Shown one piece after another: positions 1-8,440 of a stretch of DNA of 64,000 nucleotides (positions within the stretch are counted from its first letter, which is position 1; every line of letters begins with the position of its first letter). A program made the position numbers and the translations under genes. The stretch lies in the NCBI RefSeq assembly GCF_964063345.1, contig NZ_OZ061318.1, positions 4,898,001-4,962,000 of the forward strand. The letters are read 5' to 3'. Origin of the DNA: Pseudomonas lini. Its GTDB lineage: Bacteria > Pseudomonadota > Gammaproteobacteria > Pseudomonadales > Pseudomonadaceae. The notes under the pieces were generated by a model that did not search any database, was not told the origin of the DNA, and saw only the letters and a program-made list of their open reading frames with translations.

Positions 1-1191
1 GTGCTGCTGCAATGCATCATGGGCGGTTATCCGCCAGCGCGCTTTTACGGCAGTGATGATGGCGACCTGGCGTTGGTGCCTGATCCCGCGCAGATCCACC
101 GCTTGCCCTGGAGCTCGCAGCCTCGGGCGCTGGCCATTTGCGATGCGCACGAGCTGACTGGCGAGAGCTCGCCATTGTCGACCCGCGGCCAACTCAAGGC
201 CGTGATCGCTCGATACGCCGCTCTCGGTCTGGCGCCCGTGGTGGCGACCGAGCTGGAATTCTTCGTCTTCGCGCCCAACCCTGACCCGACGCAACCCTTC
301 CAGCCACCACTGGGCCTGGACGGTCGTCGCGAGGACGGTCATTCGGCGTTCAGCATCAGTTCCAATAACGGCTTGCGGCCGTTCTTCAATGAAGTCTACG
401 AATGCATGGCGGCGCTGGGCTTGCCGCGCGATACCTTCATGCACGAGATGGGCGTCAGCCAGTTCGAGATCAACCTGCTGCACGGTGATCCGCTACTGTT
501 GGCCGACCAGACTTTGTTGTTCAAGCATCTGCTCAAAGAAGTGGCGCTCAAGCATGGCCTGACCGTGGTTTGCATGGCCAAGCCGTTGGCTCATACGCCG
601 GGCAGCTCGATGCATATTCACCAGAGCATCGTCGAGATTGGCACCGGGCGTAACGTATTCAGCGACAAGGCCGGTGAGCCGACCGCGACCTTCCGTCATT
701 TCATCGGTGGTCAGCAGGCCGGGCTGGCGGATTTCACCGCGCTGTTTGCGCCGAACGTGAACTCTTATCAGCGCCTGTGCCATCCTTTCGCATCGCCGAA
801 TAATGCCTGCTGGTCCCACGACAATCGCGCGGCCGGGCTGCGCATTCCGGCCAGTTCACCGGTCGCTCGTCGGGTCGAAAACCGCTTGCCGGGGGCCGAT
901 GCCAATCCGTATCTGGCGATCGCCGCGAGTCTGGCCGCGGGGTTGTATGGCATCGAGAACAAACTGGAGCCGAGCGAGCCGATCCAGGGTGAGTTCGTTG
1001 TGCCGGATAATCTTTCGTTGCCGTGTACCTTGCATGCCGCTCTCGAACGTCTGAAACGTAGCCAATTGGCCAAGGAACTGTTCGGCAAGGAGTTCATCGA
1101 AGGCTACATCGCTTCGAAGACCATGGAGTTGACCAGCTTCTTTGATGAAATTACTCCCTGGGAACGGCGTGTTCTAGCAGCCCAGGCCTGA
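1..1191 (+). CDS. Glutamine synthetase family protein (gamma-glutamylputrescine synthetase-like), 5' end missing
   Basis: The frame is open from the first base and gives 396 residues. Family members have about 450, so roughly 60 N-terminal residues probably lie outside the window and the true start is not visible. The C-terminal catalytic glutamine synthetase domain is intact: the ATP-binding segment around residue 200 (GSSMHIHQS), NRAAGLRIP near 275 and an ENRLPGADANPYL block near 292. This form, without the adenylylation loop of GlnA, is typical of PuuA/SpuI enzymes, which ligate glutamate to putrescine or related amines in polyamine breakdown. The substrate cannot be fixed from this fragment. 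The MFS gene 71 bases downstream may share its transcript. Confidence 0.8.
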   Translation: MLLQCIMGGYPPARFYGSDDGDLALVPDPAQIHRLPWSSQPRALAICDAHELTGESSPLSTRGQLKAVIARYAALGLAPVVATELEFFVFAPNPDPTQPFQPPLGLDGRREDGHSAFSISSNNGLRPFFNEVYECMAALGLPRDTFMHEMGVSQFEINLLHGDPLLLADQTLLFKHLLKEVALKHGLTVVCMAKPLAHTPGSSMHIHQSIVEIGTGRNVFSDKAGEPTATFRHFIGGQQAGLADFTALFAPNVNSYQRLCHPFASPNNACWSHDNRAAGLRIPASSPVARRVENRLPGADANPYLAIAASLAAGLYGIENKLEPSEPIQGEFVVPDNLSLPCTLHAALERLKRSQLAKELFGKEFIEGYIASKTMELTSFFDEITPWERRVLAAQA

Positions 1192-1262
1192 CGACCCGTC
1201 GCCGTCGGGCTATCGTTTGTCGATAGTCCGATACTCACTGCAAGGAGCCGCTCGGAACGCCG

Positions 1263-2645
1263 ATGCGCCAAATCTTGAAATCTTTCCGGGGGCTTTATTT
1301 CGCCTCGCTGATGATGTTGATCGGCTCGGGCCTGTTGAGTACTTACCTTGCCCTGCGCCTGGCAGCCGATAAAGTCGACAGCCTGTGGGTCGGTGCGTTG
1401 ATGGCCGCCAACTATTTCGGCCTGGTGCTAGGCGGCAAGATCGGCCACCGGCTGATTGCCCGGGTCGGGCATATTCGAGCTTATTCAGCCTGCGCCGGGA
1501 TCGTCGGCGCGGCGGTGCTGGGTCATGGCCTGGTGGACTGGCTGCCCGCGTGGCTGTTCCTGCGGGTGATCGTCGGCCTGGGCATGATGTGCCAATACAT
1601 GGTGATCGAAAGTTGGCTCAATGAGCAGGCAGAAGCCAATAAGCGTGGGGTCGTGTTCAGCGGCTACATGATCGCCTCGTACCTGGGGCTGGTATTGGGT
1701 CAGCTGATTCTGGTCATGCACCCGGGCCTGGGCCTGGAATTGCTGATGCTGGTCGCGCTGTGTTTCGCCCTGTGCCTTGTGCCGGTAGCCCTGACACGGC
1801 GGATTCACCCGGCGCCTTTGCACCCGGCGCCGATGGAACCACGGTTCTTCATCAAGCGCGTGCCGCAGTCATTGAGTACGGTGTTGGGGTCGGGTTTGAT
1901 CGTCGGTTCGTTCTACGGTCTGGCGCCGCTGTATGCCTCGCAGCAAGGGTTATCGACCGAACAGGTCGGTCTGTTCATGGGTAGCTGCATTTTTGCAGGG
2001 CTGGTGGTGCAGTGGCCGTTGGGTTGGCTGTCGGACCGCTATGACCGGGCGCTGTTGATCCGCTGTTTCGCGTTTAGCCTGGCGCTGGCAGCGTTGCCCC
2101 TGGCAATCATGCGGCAAGTGCCGCTGGAGGTGCTGTTCATCGCCGGGTTTTTCTGTTCGCTGGTGCAGTTCTGTCTGTACCCGTTGGCGGTGGCGTTCTC
2201 CAACGACCATGTCGAGGGTGATCGCAGGGTGTCGCTGACGGCGATGCTGCTGGTGACCTACGGTGTAGGCGCGAGTATCGGGCCGCTGGTGGCCGGGGTG
2301 TTGATGAAGCTGTTCGGCAGTCAGATGCTCTATGCCTTCTTCAGTTTTTTCGCCTTGGTGCTGGTATGGCGAATTCGTCCGAAAGCGGTTACCAACCTGC
2401 ATCAGGTGGACGATGCTCCGCTGCATCACGTGGCCATGCCGGACAGCATGTCGAGTTCACCACTGGTCGCTTGCCTTGACCCGCGAGTCGATGAGCAGGT
2501 GGTGCAGGATCAGATGCAGAATCCGGTCAACCCTGAGGCTGACTTCAATCCGGATGCCGAGCCGGAAACCGAAGCTGCAACAGATTCGGAATCGTCAGAC
2601 CCTGACGCGGGTCGCGAGCAAAGTTTTACCGAAGCAAGGCCTTGA
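1263..2645 (+). CDS. MFS transporter, YcaD-like
   Basis: A 460-residue protein with about twelve hydrophobic segments, the first starting near residue 10. A short basic, proline-rich loop near residues 180-195 separates the two six-helix halves, as in the major facilitator superfamily. The N-terminal half resembles E. coli YcaD in pattern (a GLGMMCQYMVIESWLNE stretch corresponds to its VESALM region). The last 70 or so residues form a hydrophilic, strongly acidic cytoplasmic tail rich in Asp, Glu and Pro, which basic YcaD lacks. The substrate is unknown. Its closeness to the polyamine-type glutamine synthetase hints at, but does not prove, a role with amines. Confidence 0.7.
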   Translation: MRQILKSFRGLYFASLMMLIGSGLLSTYLALRLAADKVDSLWVGALMAANYFGLVLGGKIGHRLIARVGHIRAYSACAGIVGAAVLGHGLVDWLPAWLFLRVIVGLGMMCQYMVIESWLNEQAEANKRGVVFSGYMIASYLGLVLGQLILVMHPGLGLELLMLVALCFALCLVPVALTRRIHPAPLHPAPMEPRFFIKRVPQSLSTVLGSGLIVGSFYGLAPLYASQQGLSTEQVGLFMGSCIFAGLVVQWPLGWLSDRYDRALLIRCFAFSLALAALPLAIMRQVPLEVLFIAGFFCSLVQFCLYPLAVAFSNDHVEGDRRVSLTAMLLVTYGVGASIGPLVAGVLMKLFGSQMLYAFFSFFALVLVWRIRPKAVTNLHQVDDAPLHHVAMPDSMSSSPLVACLDPRVDEQVVQDQMQNPVNPEADFNPDAEPETEAATDSESSDPDAGREQSFTEARP

Positions 2646-2654
2646 TCAAGGCAT

Positions 2655-2697
2655 AAAAAAAACGGGCAGTCACCGCAAGGGACTGCCCGTTTTTTTA
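2655..2697. terminator. Bidirectional intrinsic terminator
   Basis: The stem AACGGGCAGTC/GACTGCCCGTT is flanked by an A-run on the left and a T-run on the right. It can therefore end both the MFS transcript and the convergent flgZ transcript. Confidence 0.9.
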
Positions 2698-2710
2698 TGG
2701 GAGCGACGTA

Positions 2711-3457
2711 TCAGAAGTCGTCTTTATCGAAGCGCCGCGCTTCGCGCTGAAGCTGATAGACGAACCGCTCGACCTGGCGCTGCACCAGGCCGCTCATGTT
2801 GTGAAAACGCACGCCGGCAAAAGTGGTGTTGATCTTTTCTTCGAAGTGCAGGTAACGCAACTCGACCGGTGCCGTCATGTTGCCGAAGGGCAGGGCCGCA
2901 ACGAAGCGGTCATAGACCTGGCCCAGTTGTAGCTTGGCGGTGATGTCGCCCTCGAAGCGCAACTTGCAGCCGGTGGCGGAGATGTCCAGCAGTTTGCCGT
3001 TGATGGGCGACTTGAGTTTGTCGCCCCCCAGTTCGACATTGACCAGTTGTGCCAGCTTCAACGCAGCGCGAAAAGCATTGCGGCGCTGGTGGTAAACCAC
3101 CTCATCGGGCAGCGCGCCACGGTAGCAGCGGCCATCGCCGGATTCGTCGATGGTCAGCGGGCCATTGCTTTCCCAGGCGATGCGTACACCGTCGTGGAAG
3201 CCTTCGACCTTGAACGGTTCGCCAGCCAGCAGATAGCGTTCGCCGTCGCGCGGGATCATTTCGTCCAGGGCGATCATCTTGCTGTCACGGTCGATGTCCA
3301 CCAGATAACTCTGGAAGCGCTGGCTGCGCTCATGGAACGTGATGATCAGCGGGTCATGGCTGTCTTGCAGCTGACGCAGATTGCCGGAGATTTCCAGGGG
3401 CGTGGTGAGCACCTTGGGTGGCTGCGGAGCATCTTCCGCGCTTAAGGCATTGGACAC
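2711..3457 (-). CDS. flgZ: Flagellar brake protein, PilZ domain (FlgZ/YcgR)
   Basis: 248 residues with an N-terminal YcgR/PilZN domain (about 20-120) and a C-terminal PilZ domain (about 125-240). The c-di-GMP-binding signatures are visible: RNAFR (RxxxR) near residue 127 and DISATG (D/NxSxxG) near 160. Such proteins bind c-di-GMP and slow the flagellar motor, linking second-messenger level to swimming. The chosen start is GTG with GGAG upstream, followed by MSNALSAED. The gene lies directly downstream of flgN, as in other pseudomonads where it is called flgZ. Confidence 0.9.
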   Translation of the reverse strand: MSNALSAEDAPQPPKVLTTPLEISGNLRQLQDSHDPLIITFHERSQRFQSYLVDIDRDSKMIALDEMIPRDGERYLLAGEPFKVEGFHDGVRIAWESNGPLTIDESGDGRCYRGALPDEVVYHQRRNAFRAALKLAQLVNVELGGDKLKSPINGKLLDISATGCKLRFEGDITAKLQLGQVYDRFVAALPFGNMTAPVELRYLHFEEKINTTFAGVRFHNMSGLVQRQVERFVYQLQREARRFDKDDF

Positions 3458-3545
3458 GGGGTATCAATCTCCAGACAAATATGGCTACTGGCCGGCATTC
3501 TGCCAGCATGTTTCGCGTCTTGATAGAGCGGGCTCATTGAAAGGC

Positions 3546-4013
3546 TCAAGCCTGACTGAGCGGACGTGGTTTTGCGAGTTTGGAGGTTGAACCGCGGGCA
3601 TCGTAGAGCGCTGGTGGCTCGCCGCCGGTGAGGATTTTCAGCTGGTTGGCCGTGGCGGCCTGCTGCACCAGAATCGACTGGCCATTGTTGACATTGGCGG
3701 CCTGACACTGGGCCAGGAGGTCGGTCAGCACGTCGCTCTGTGCCAGCAACTGGTCACCGATGCTCGAATGGCTGGCAAGTTGCTCCAGGCCCTGGCGATT
3801 GGTCGGCAGGTTGAGGCTGGCGAGGATTTCACTGCGTTTGCGGCCATGCTGCTCAAGCAAAATGATCAATGCCTGTTTCTGCGCCAGAATCTCTTCGAGC
3901 AGTGGCATGTCGCGACCATGCAACGCGAGGGACTCGGTTTGCAGCAGCTCCAGCAGGTGTTGCGCCGGTGCAAAGTCGTCGATGATCAGTTGCAGTAAAT
4001 TAGTGTCGTGCAT
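3546..4013 (-). CDS. flgN: Flagellar export chaperone FlgN
   Basis: 155 residues, almost wholly helical and Leu/Gln rich, with a FlgN pattern in the first 100 residues (repeated LL-E, LEEILAQKQALI). FlgN is the cytosolic chaperone that holds the hook-filament junction proteins FlgK and FlgL before export. The C-terminal 40 residues are proline-rich and probably flexible. It lies between flgM and flgZ on the same strand, 47 bases after flgM, which fits one late flagellar operon. Confidence 0.85.
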   Translation of the reverse strand: MHDTNLLQLIIDDFAPAQHLLELLQTESLALHGRDMPLLEEILAQKQALIILLEQHGRKRSEILASLNLPTNRQGLEQLASHSSIGDQLLAQSDVLTDLLAQCQAANVNNGQSILVQQAATANQLKILTGGEPPALYDARGSTSKLAKPRPLSQA

Positions 4014-4060
4014 GGCTGGCCTTGGGTTTTAAGCGTCCAAAAGCCGGCGCGGGCCGTGGC

Positions 4061-4387
4061 CTAGCGCTGGGCTTCGAAGTTGAGCAGTTTGCTGGCTACA
4101 CGGTTGCTGTCGACTTTATAGCTGCCATCGGCAATCGCTGCTTTCAACTCGGCCACGCGGGCTTTGTCGAGTGCAGGCTGATCGCGCAGCTTGTCAGTGA
4201 CCTTCTGCAACTGTTGAGCCTCATTGCTGAGGTGTACCGATTCCCCGCTTTTGGTGGTACTGGCCTGTTCGGCCGGGGTATTCAGCGGCGCGGATTGGCC
4301 GGCTTCGGCGGTTTCCTTCGCAGCGCTGGTACGTGTACTGCCCGTAAGTGACGAGGAGCTGTTTAAACGACTGAAATCGATGACCAT
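4061..4387 (-). CDS. flgM: Anti-sigma-28 factor FlgM
   Basis: 108 residues with the family layout: MVIDFSRLN start, a Ser/Thr-rich disordered N-terminal half, and a C-terminal half with the conserved VSNEA-like segment (here [11 protein letters not shown], near residue 50) and [16 protein letters not shown] near 80, which in FlgM binds sigma-28. FlgM holds FliA (sigma-28) until the hook-basal body is finished and FlgM is exported. A sigma-28-type promoter lies upstream, so the gene is probably under the control of the sigma factor it inhibits. Confidence 0.92.
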   Translation of the reverse strand: MVIDFSRLNSSSSLTGSTRTSAAKETAEAGQSAPLNTPAEQASTTKSGESVHLSNEAQQLQKVTDKLRDQPALDKARVAELKAAIADGSYKVDSNRVASKLLNFEAQR

Positions 4388-4423
4388 GACAAAAAACCTC
4401 TGGGTATTTGGACGCTTGCCATG

Positions 4424-4450
4424 TTTTCGGCTCTTCCCCGGAAAACTTTA
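4424..4450 (-). promoter_or_regulatory. Sigma-28 (FliA) promoter of flgM
   Basis: On the minus strand the sequence reads TAAA, exactly 15 bases, then GCCGAAAA. The family consensus is TAAA-N15-GCCGATAA. It ends 36 bases before the flgM start codon. Confidence 0.75.
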
Positions 4451-4554
4451 GGCCCATTTATCAATGAGCTTGCATGCGCCAGCGCGTGTTCCGCATGCGG
4501 CACAGTTTAGGGAACAGCCAGGCTACGCGCCATATATTCACGAACAGAGATTCC

Positions 4555-5316
4555 CTACATAGCTACTTCCACCTGGCCGGGCGCGGTGACTTGCGCCTTG
4601 ATGACCCGCTGGGAGTTAAGGTTCTTCACGCGAATCTGTTCGCTCATGCCGCCATTGGACAGCGCTTCACCCGGCATACGTACACTGAGCGTACCACTGC
4701 GGGCGGTAATCACCACCTGATCGCCCTTGCGAATGACTTCCGCCTGTTCGAGGTGCACCAGGGTAATGACCTGATCGGCGACCATTGGTCGGGTAAGTTT
4801 CTGTCCGATCGCCTGATCCACGGAGGTCAGAAAACCCTGATTTATCAGGCTGATATCACGCTCGCGCAGGGTCACGTCCTGAGACTCGATAATCCCTGTG
4901 CGCTTGAGGGGGCGGGTGGTGGTCACGATGTCGCGAAACAGCCGTACTTGAGCGGGTACGAAGACTGTCCAGGGGGAGGCGCCCTCGCAGCGAACCTTGA
5001 CCGTGACCCGGCCCAGAGGCCTGGCGGGGCTCTCGAGGGTGGCTGTCAATTCCTTGTCGCACATGGGCATGCGCAGGCGTGGATCGAGCTGGTTGACCTC
5101 GATCTCGTAGCGTCCTTGTGTTTGACTCGTGGCCAGATAGTCTTCTACGGTGAATTCAAGAAAGCCCTGAGTGACGCCGATAAGCATGTCAGGCAAGGTA
5201 ACCGCGTCAGCAAGGGCAGGGCTGCCAGCGTTGAACAGGCAAACGGCCGACATCACGCAGAGCAATCTGCGGCAGGTTGATGTCAGGCGTCGGAAAAATG
5301 TCGGTTCTGTGTTCAT
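4555..5316 (-). CDS. flgA: Flagellar basal body P-ring formation protein FlgA
   Basis: 253 residues starting MNTEPTFFRRL. The open frame runs 18 codons further upstream, but this ATG gives a normal signal peptide (hydrophobic LLCVMSAVCLF with AxA-type cleavage near residue 36). The C-terminal SAF-like domain (about residues 130-250) has the FlgA pattern, including AGTPLNPSDV-like text (RTGIIESQDVTLRERDI) and a VKNLNSQRVIKAQV block. FlgA is the periplasmic chaperone for FlgI P-ring assembly. It stands alone between flgM and the divergent cheV and has its own sigma-54-type promoter match. Confidence 0.9.
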   Translation of the reverse strand: MNTEPTFFRRLTSTCRRLLCVMSAVCLFNAGSPALADAVTLPDMLIGVTQGFLEFTVEDYLATSQTQGRYEIEVNQLDPRLRMPMCDKELTATLESPARPLGRVTVKVRCEGASPWTVFVPAQVRLFRDIVTTTRPLKRTGIIESQDVTLRERDISLINQGFLTSVDQAIGQKLTRPMVADQVITLVHLEQAEVIRKGDQVVITARSGTLSVRMPGEALSNGGMSEQIRVKNLNSQRVIKAQVTAPGQVEVAM

Positions 5317-5328
5317 GAGAGTTAAAAA

Positions 5329-5343
5329 GCAAGCGCCGTGCCG
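5329..5343 (-). promoter_or_regulatory. Sigma-54 promoter candidate for flgA
   Basis: On the minus strand: CGGCAC-GGCGC-TTGC, with the GG and GC dinucleotides at -24/-12 spacing. It begins 12 bases before the flgA start, so the leader would be very short; this lowers confidence. Confidence 0.5.
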
Positions 5344-5396
5344 TTTAGTGATGAATGTGCGTCGCAACACACTTAGCGTTGGTGTAGGAGTCTGGC

Positions 5397-6329
5397 ATGG
5401 CTGGTGTAATGGATTCGGTGAACCAGCGCACGCAACTGGTAGGGCAGAATCGCCTTGAGCTGTTGTTGTTCCGTCTCGACGGCCAGCAGCTGTATGGGAT
5501 CAACGTATTCAAGGTTCGTGAGGTGCTGCAATGCCCCAAGCTGACCCTGATGCCCAAGTCCAGTCCTGTCGTGTGCGGTGTGGCAAATATTCGGGGGGCG
5601 ACCATTCCGATTCTGGATCTGGCGATGGCGACCGGTTCCGGAGCGCTGAAAGATCAAAGCAATCCCTTCGTGATCATCACGGAGTACAACACCAAGACCC
5701 AGGGTTTCCTGGTGCGCTCGGTGGAGCGCATCGTCAATATGAACTGGGAAGAGATTCATCCGCCACCCAAGGGCACCGGGCGCGATCACTACCTGACGGC
5801 TGTGACTCGGGTCGACAATCAGTTAGTCGAAATCATTGACGTCGAGAAGGTGCTGGCGGAAGTGGCACCGACACCGGAAGCGATTTCGGTGGGCGTGGTG
5901 GATGTCGAGACTCAGCACAAGGCGTTGTCCTTGCGCGTGTTGACGGTCGATGATTCATCGGTGGCGCGCAAGCAAGTCACGCGTTGTCTGCAAACGATCG
6001 GCGTCGAAGTGGTGGCGTTGAACGACGGTCGGCAAGCGCTGGATTACCTGCGCAAGCTGGTCGATGAGGGCAAGAAGCCGGAAGACGAGTTCCTGATGAT
6101 GATCTCCGACATCGAAATGCCGGAGATGGACGGGTACACCCTGACGGCCGAGATCCGCGCCGACCCGCGCATGCAAAAGCTTCATATCATCCTGCACACT
6201 TCGTTGTCGGGTGTGTTCAATCAGGCGATGGTCAAGAAAGTCGGTGCCGATGACTTCCTGGCCAAGTTCCGTCCTGATGACTTGGCATCCCGGGTGGTCG
6301 ACCGGATCAAAGCAGCAGATATCAGCTAG
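5397..6329 (+). CDS. cheV: Chemotaxis protein CheV
   Basis: 310 residues: a CheW-like adaptor domain (about 15-155) followed by a response-regulator receiver domain (about 180-305). Receiver landmarks are the acidic pair in LTVDDSS, the phospho-accepting Asp in ISDIEMPEMDGY, and a conserved Lys in FLAKFRPDDL. CheV couples chemoreceptors to the CheA kinase, and its receiver is thought to act as a phosphate sink or adaptation device. The start ATG follows TAGGAG. It is followed by cheR after 46 bases, a pairing common in pseudomonads. Confidence 0.95.
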   Translation: MAGVMDSVNQRTQLVGQNRLELLLFRLDGQQLYGINVFKVREVLQCPKLTLMPKSSPVVCGVANIRGATIPILDLAMATGSGALKDQSNPFVIITEYNTKTQGFLVRSVERIVNMNWEEIHPPPKGTGRDHYLTAVTRVDNQLVEIIDVEKVLAEVAPTPEAISVGVVDVETQHKALSLRVLTVDDSSVARKQVTRCLQTIGVEVVALNDGRQALDYLRKLVDEGKKPEDEFLMMISDIEMPEMDGYTLTAEIRADPRMQKLHIILHTSLSGVFNQAMVKKVGADDFLAKFRPDDLASRVVDRIKAADIS

Positions 6330-6375
6330 GGGCGTTTTGCCCCTGGCGGTCAACACGATTTAAGAGGCCGCATCA

Positions 6376-7203
6376 TTGTCTACGGGTAATTTGGATTTCG
6401 AACAGTTCCGGGTCTTCCTGGAAAAAGCCTGTGGCATTTTGCTCGGTGAGAACAAGCAATACCTGGTCTCGAGCCGTCTCAACAAACTGATGGAACAGCA
6501 GGGCATCAAATCGCTGGGTGAATTGGTTCAGCGCATCCAGACCCAACCGCGCAGCGGTTTGCGCGAGCTGGTGGTGGATGCCATGACCACCAACGAAACC
6601 CTGTGGTTTCGTGACACCTATCCGTTTGAAGTCTTGAAGAACAAGGTATTGCCTGAGTCGATCAAGGCAAGCCCCGGACAGCGCCTGCGGATCTGGTCGG
6701 CGGCGTGTTCGTCGGGTCAGGAACCGTATTCGCTGTCGATGTCCATCGATGAGTTCGAGCGGGTCAACATGGGCCAGTTGAAGATGGGCGTGCAGATCGT
6801 TGCCACGGATCTGTCCGGCACCATGCTGACCAACTGCAAGACCGGTGAATACGACAGCCTGGCCATCGGCCGCGGTCTGTCGCCCGAGCGCCTTCAGCGT
6901 TACTTCGACCCGAAAGGGCCGGGACGCTGGGCCATCAAGGCACCGATCAAGAGTCGCGTGGAATTTCGTTCGTTCAACCTGCTCGACAGCTACGCAAGCC
7001 TGGGCAAGTTCGACATCGTGTTTTGCCGCAACGTGCTGATCTACTTCTCCGCCGAGGTGAAGAAAGACATCCTGTTGCGCATCCACAGCACGCTCAAGCC
7101 CGGCGGCTATCTGTTCCTTGGCGCGTCCGAAGCGCTGAACGGTTTGCCGGATCATTATCAAATGGTCCAGTGCAGCCCGGGGATCATTTACAAGGCGAAG
7201 TGA
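6376..7203 (+). CDS. cheR: Chemoreceptor glutamate methyltransferase CheR
   Basis: 275 residues starting at TTG (MSTGNLDFEQF) with AGAGG about 9 bases upstream; no in-frame ATG fits the N-terminus. The N-terminal CheR domain (about 10-70) is followed by a SAM-binding methyltransferase domain with LRIWSAACSSGQEPYS near 110 and DIVFCRNVLIYF near 215, the classical CheR motifs. It methylates glutamates of chemoreceptors using S-adenosylmethionine for sensory adaptation. It lies in an apparent cheV-cheR operon closed by a strong terminator. Confidence 0.95.
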   Translation: MSTGNLDFEQFRVFLEKACGILLGENKQYLVSSRLNKLMEQQGIKSLGELVQRIQTQPRSGLRELVVDAMTTNETLWFRDTYPFEVLKNKVLPESIKASPGQRLRIWSAACSSGQEPYSLSMSIDEFERVNMGQLKMGVQIVATDLSGTMLTNCKTGEYDSLAIGRGLSPERLQRYFDPKGPGRWAIKAPIKSRVEFRSFNLLDSYASLGKFDIVFCRNVLIYFSAEVKKDILLRIHSTLKPGGYLFLGASEALNGLPDHYQMVQCSPGIIYKAK

Positions 7204-7217
7204 TTCGTTGCTTCATC

Positions 7218-7252
7218 AAAAAACGGGAGTCCTCAGGGGCTCCCGTTTTTTT
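7218..7252 (+). terminator. Intrinsic terminator after cheR
   Basis: A GGGAGTCCT/AGGGGCTCCC-type hairpin with AAAAAA before and TTTTTTT after it, 15 bases past the cheR stop. Confidence 0.85.
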
Positions 7253-7287
7253 GTGCCTGTAATTATCTCTCAAAATCACCACAACCC

Positions 7288-7380
7288 CTGTGGGAGCGGG
7301 CTTGCCCGCGATAGCGTCGTATCAGTCGACATCAATTTGATTTGTTACACCGCAATCGCGGGCAAGCCCGCTCCCACAGG
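7288..7380. repeat. REPIN, family A (inverted pair)
   Basis: Two inverted copies of CTGTGGGAGCGGGCTTGCCC plus CGCGAT, separated by about 40 bases. This is the most common repeat of the window, called family A here. It sits between the cheR terminator and the flgB promoter. Confidence 0.9.
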
Positions 7381-7412
7381 GTCAGTTGTTGTTCTGGCGA
7401 TTGGTGATAAGC

Positions 7413-7458
7413 GGCAGAAAAGCGGCAGGCGGCGGAAATCGGTTGCCGCTTTTCTGGC
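7413..7458. promoter_or_regulatory. Inverted repeat upstream of the flgB sigma-54 promoter
   Basis: GGCAGAAAAGCGGCA at 7413-7427 is the near-perfect inverse of TGCCGCTTTTCTGGC at 7444-7458. It lies about 50-100 bases before the -24 element, where a bacterial enhancer-binding protein (FleR or FleQ for flagellar genes) would bind. Assignment to either protein is inference. Confidence 0.45.
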
Positions 7459-7510
7459 ATTGCCGCCTTGCCACCGCGCGCAAAGCCCCGGTTTACGGGC
7501 TTTTTTGAAT

Positions 7511-7525
7511 TGGCACGCCGCTTGC
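7511..7525 (+). promoter_or_regulatory. Sigma-54 promoter of flgBCDE
   Basis: TGGCAC-GCCGC-TTGC, a full match to the -24/-12 consensus, 46 bases before the flgB ATG. In P. aeruginosa the flgB operon is RpoN-dependent, which fits. Confidence 0.85.
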
Positions 7526-7570
7526 TATGTCCATCGTACGAAAAATCAGGTCACCCGAAGGTTTCCCGAC

Positions 7571-7978
7571 ATGAGCATCAGCTTCGATAAAGCGCTCGGT
7601 ATCCACGAACAAGCCTTGGGCTTTCGCGCCCAGCGTGCCGAAGTCCTGGCCAACAACATCACCAACGCCGACACCCCGAACTACAAGGCTCGGGATCTGG
7701 ACTTCTCGAAAGTGCTCGCCGAGCAGAACGAGAAAACCAAAAACGGCAAGTTCGCCTTGAACATGACCAACAGCCGTCACATCGAAGCTGAAGGCATGGG
7801 TAATGGCGACGAGTCGCTGATGTATCGCACGCCGATGCAACCGTCGATCGACCAGAACACCGTGGACGCCCAGCTGGAACAGTCGAACTACGCGGAAAAC
7901 GCGGTCAACTTCCAGGCCAGCTTCACCCTGCTCAACAGTAAATTCAAAGGGCTGGTGTCAGCCCTGCGCGGAGAGTAA
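7571..7978 (+). CDS. flgB: Flagellar basal body rod protein FlgB
   Basis: 135 residues from MSISFDKALG; the longer open frame upstream only reads through the repeat and promoter. It has the rod-protein N-terminal signature LANNITNADTPNYKARDLDF (residues about 28-47) and the C-terminal heptad segment ending ALRGE. FlgB is the proximal rod component of the basal body, exported by the flagellar type III apparatus. First gene of flgBCDE; flgC starts 3 bases after its stop. Confidence 0.95.
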   Translation: MSISFDKALGIHEQALGFRAQRAEVLANNITNADTPNYKARDLDFSKVLAEQNEKTKNGKFALNMTNSRHIEAEGMGNGDESLMYRTPMQPSIDQNTVDAQLEQSNYAENAVNFQASFTLLNSKFKGLVSALRGE

Positions 7979-7981
7979 TCC

Positions 7982-8425
7982 ATGTCCCTATCCAGTGTTT
8001 TCAACATTGCCGGTAGCGGCATGAGTGCTCAGACCACGCGCTTGAACACCGTCGCCTCGAACATCGCCAACGCCGAGACCGTCTCGTCGAGCATCGACCA
8101 GACCTACCGTGCCCGTCACCCGGTGTTCGCCACCATGTTCCAGGGCGGCCAGAGCGGCGGCAGCGATTCGCTGTTCCAGAACCAGGACGCGGCCGGTCAA
8201 GGCGTGCAAGTGCTGGGCGTGGTCGAAGACCAGAGCAACCTTGAAGCGCGCTATGAGCCGAACCATCCGGCTGCCGATGCCAAGGGCTACGTCTACTACC
8301 CGAACGTCAATGTCGTCGAAGAAATGGCCGACATGATTTCCGCGAGCCGTTCGTTCCAGACCAACGCCGAAATGATGAACACCGCCAAAACCATGATGCA
8401 GAAGGTCCTGACCCTCGGTCAGTGA
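7982..8425 (+). CDS. flgC: Flagellar basal body rod protein FlgC
   Basis: 147 residues. It has the family N-terminus with ASNIANAETVSSS and the C-terminal NVNVVEEMADMISASRSFQT block, the typical rod-protein end. It forms the proximal rod together with FlgB and FlgF. The start lies 3 bases after flgB, indicating translational coupling in one operon. Confidence 0.96.
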   Translation: MSLSSVFNIAGSGMSAQTTRLNTVASNIANAETVSSSIDQTYRARHPVFATMFQGGQSGGSDSLFQNQDAAGQGVQVLGVVEDQSNLEARYEPNHPAADAKGYVYYPNVNVVEEMADMISASRSFQTNAEMMNTAKTMMQKVLTLGQ

Positions 8426-8440
8426 TAAGAGGCGATTCAT

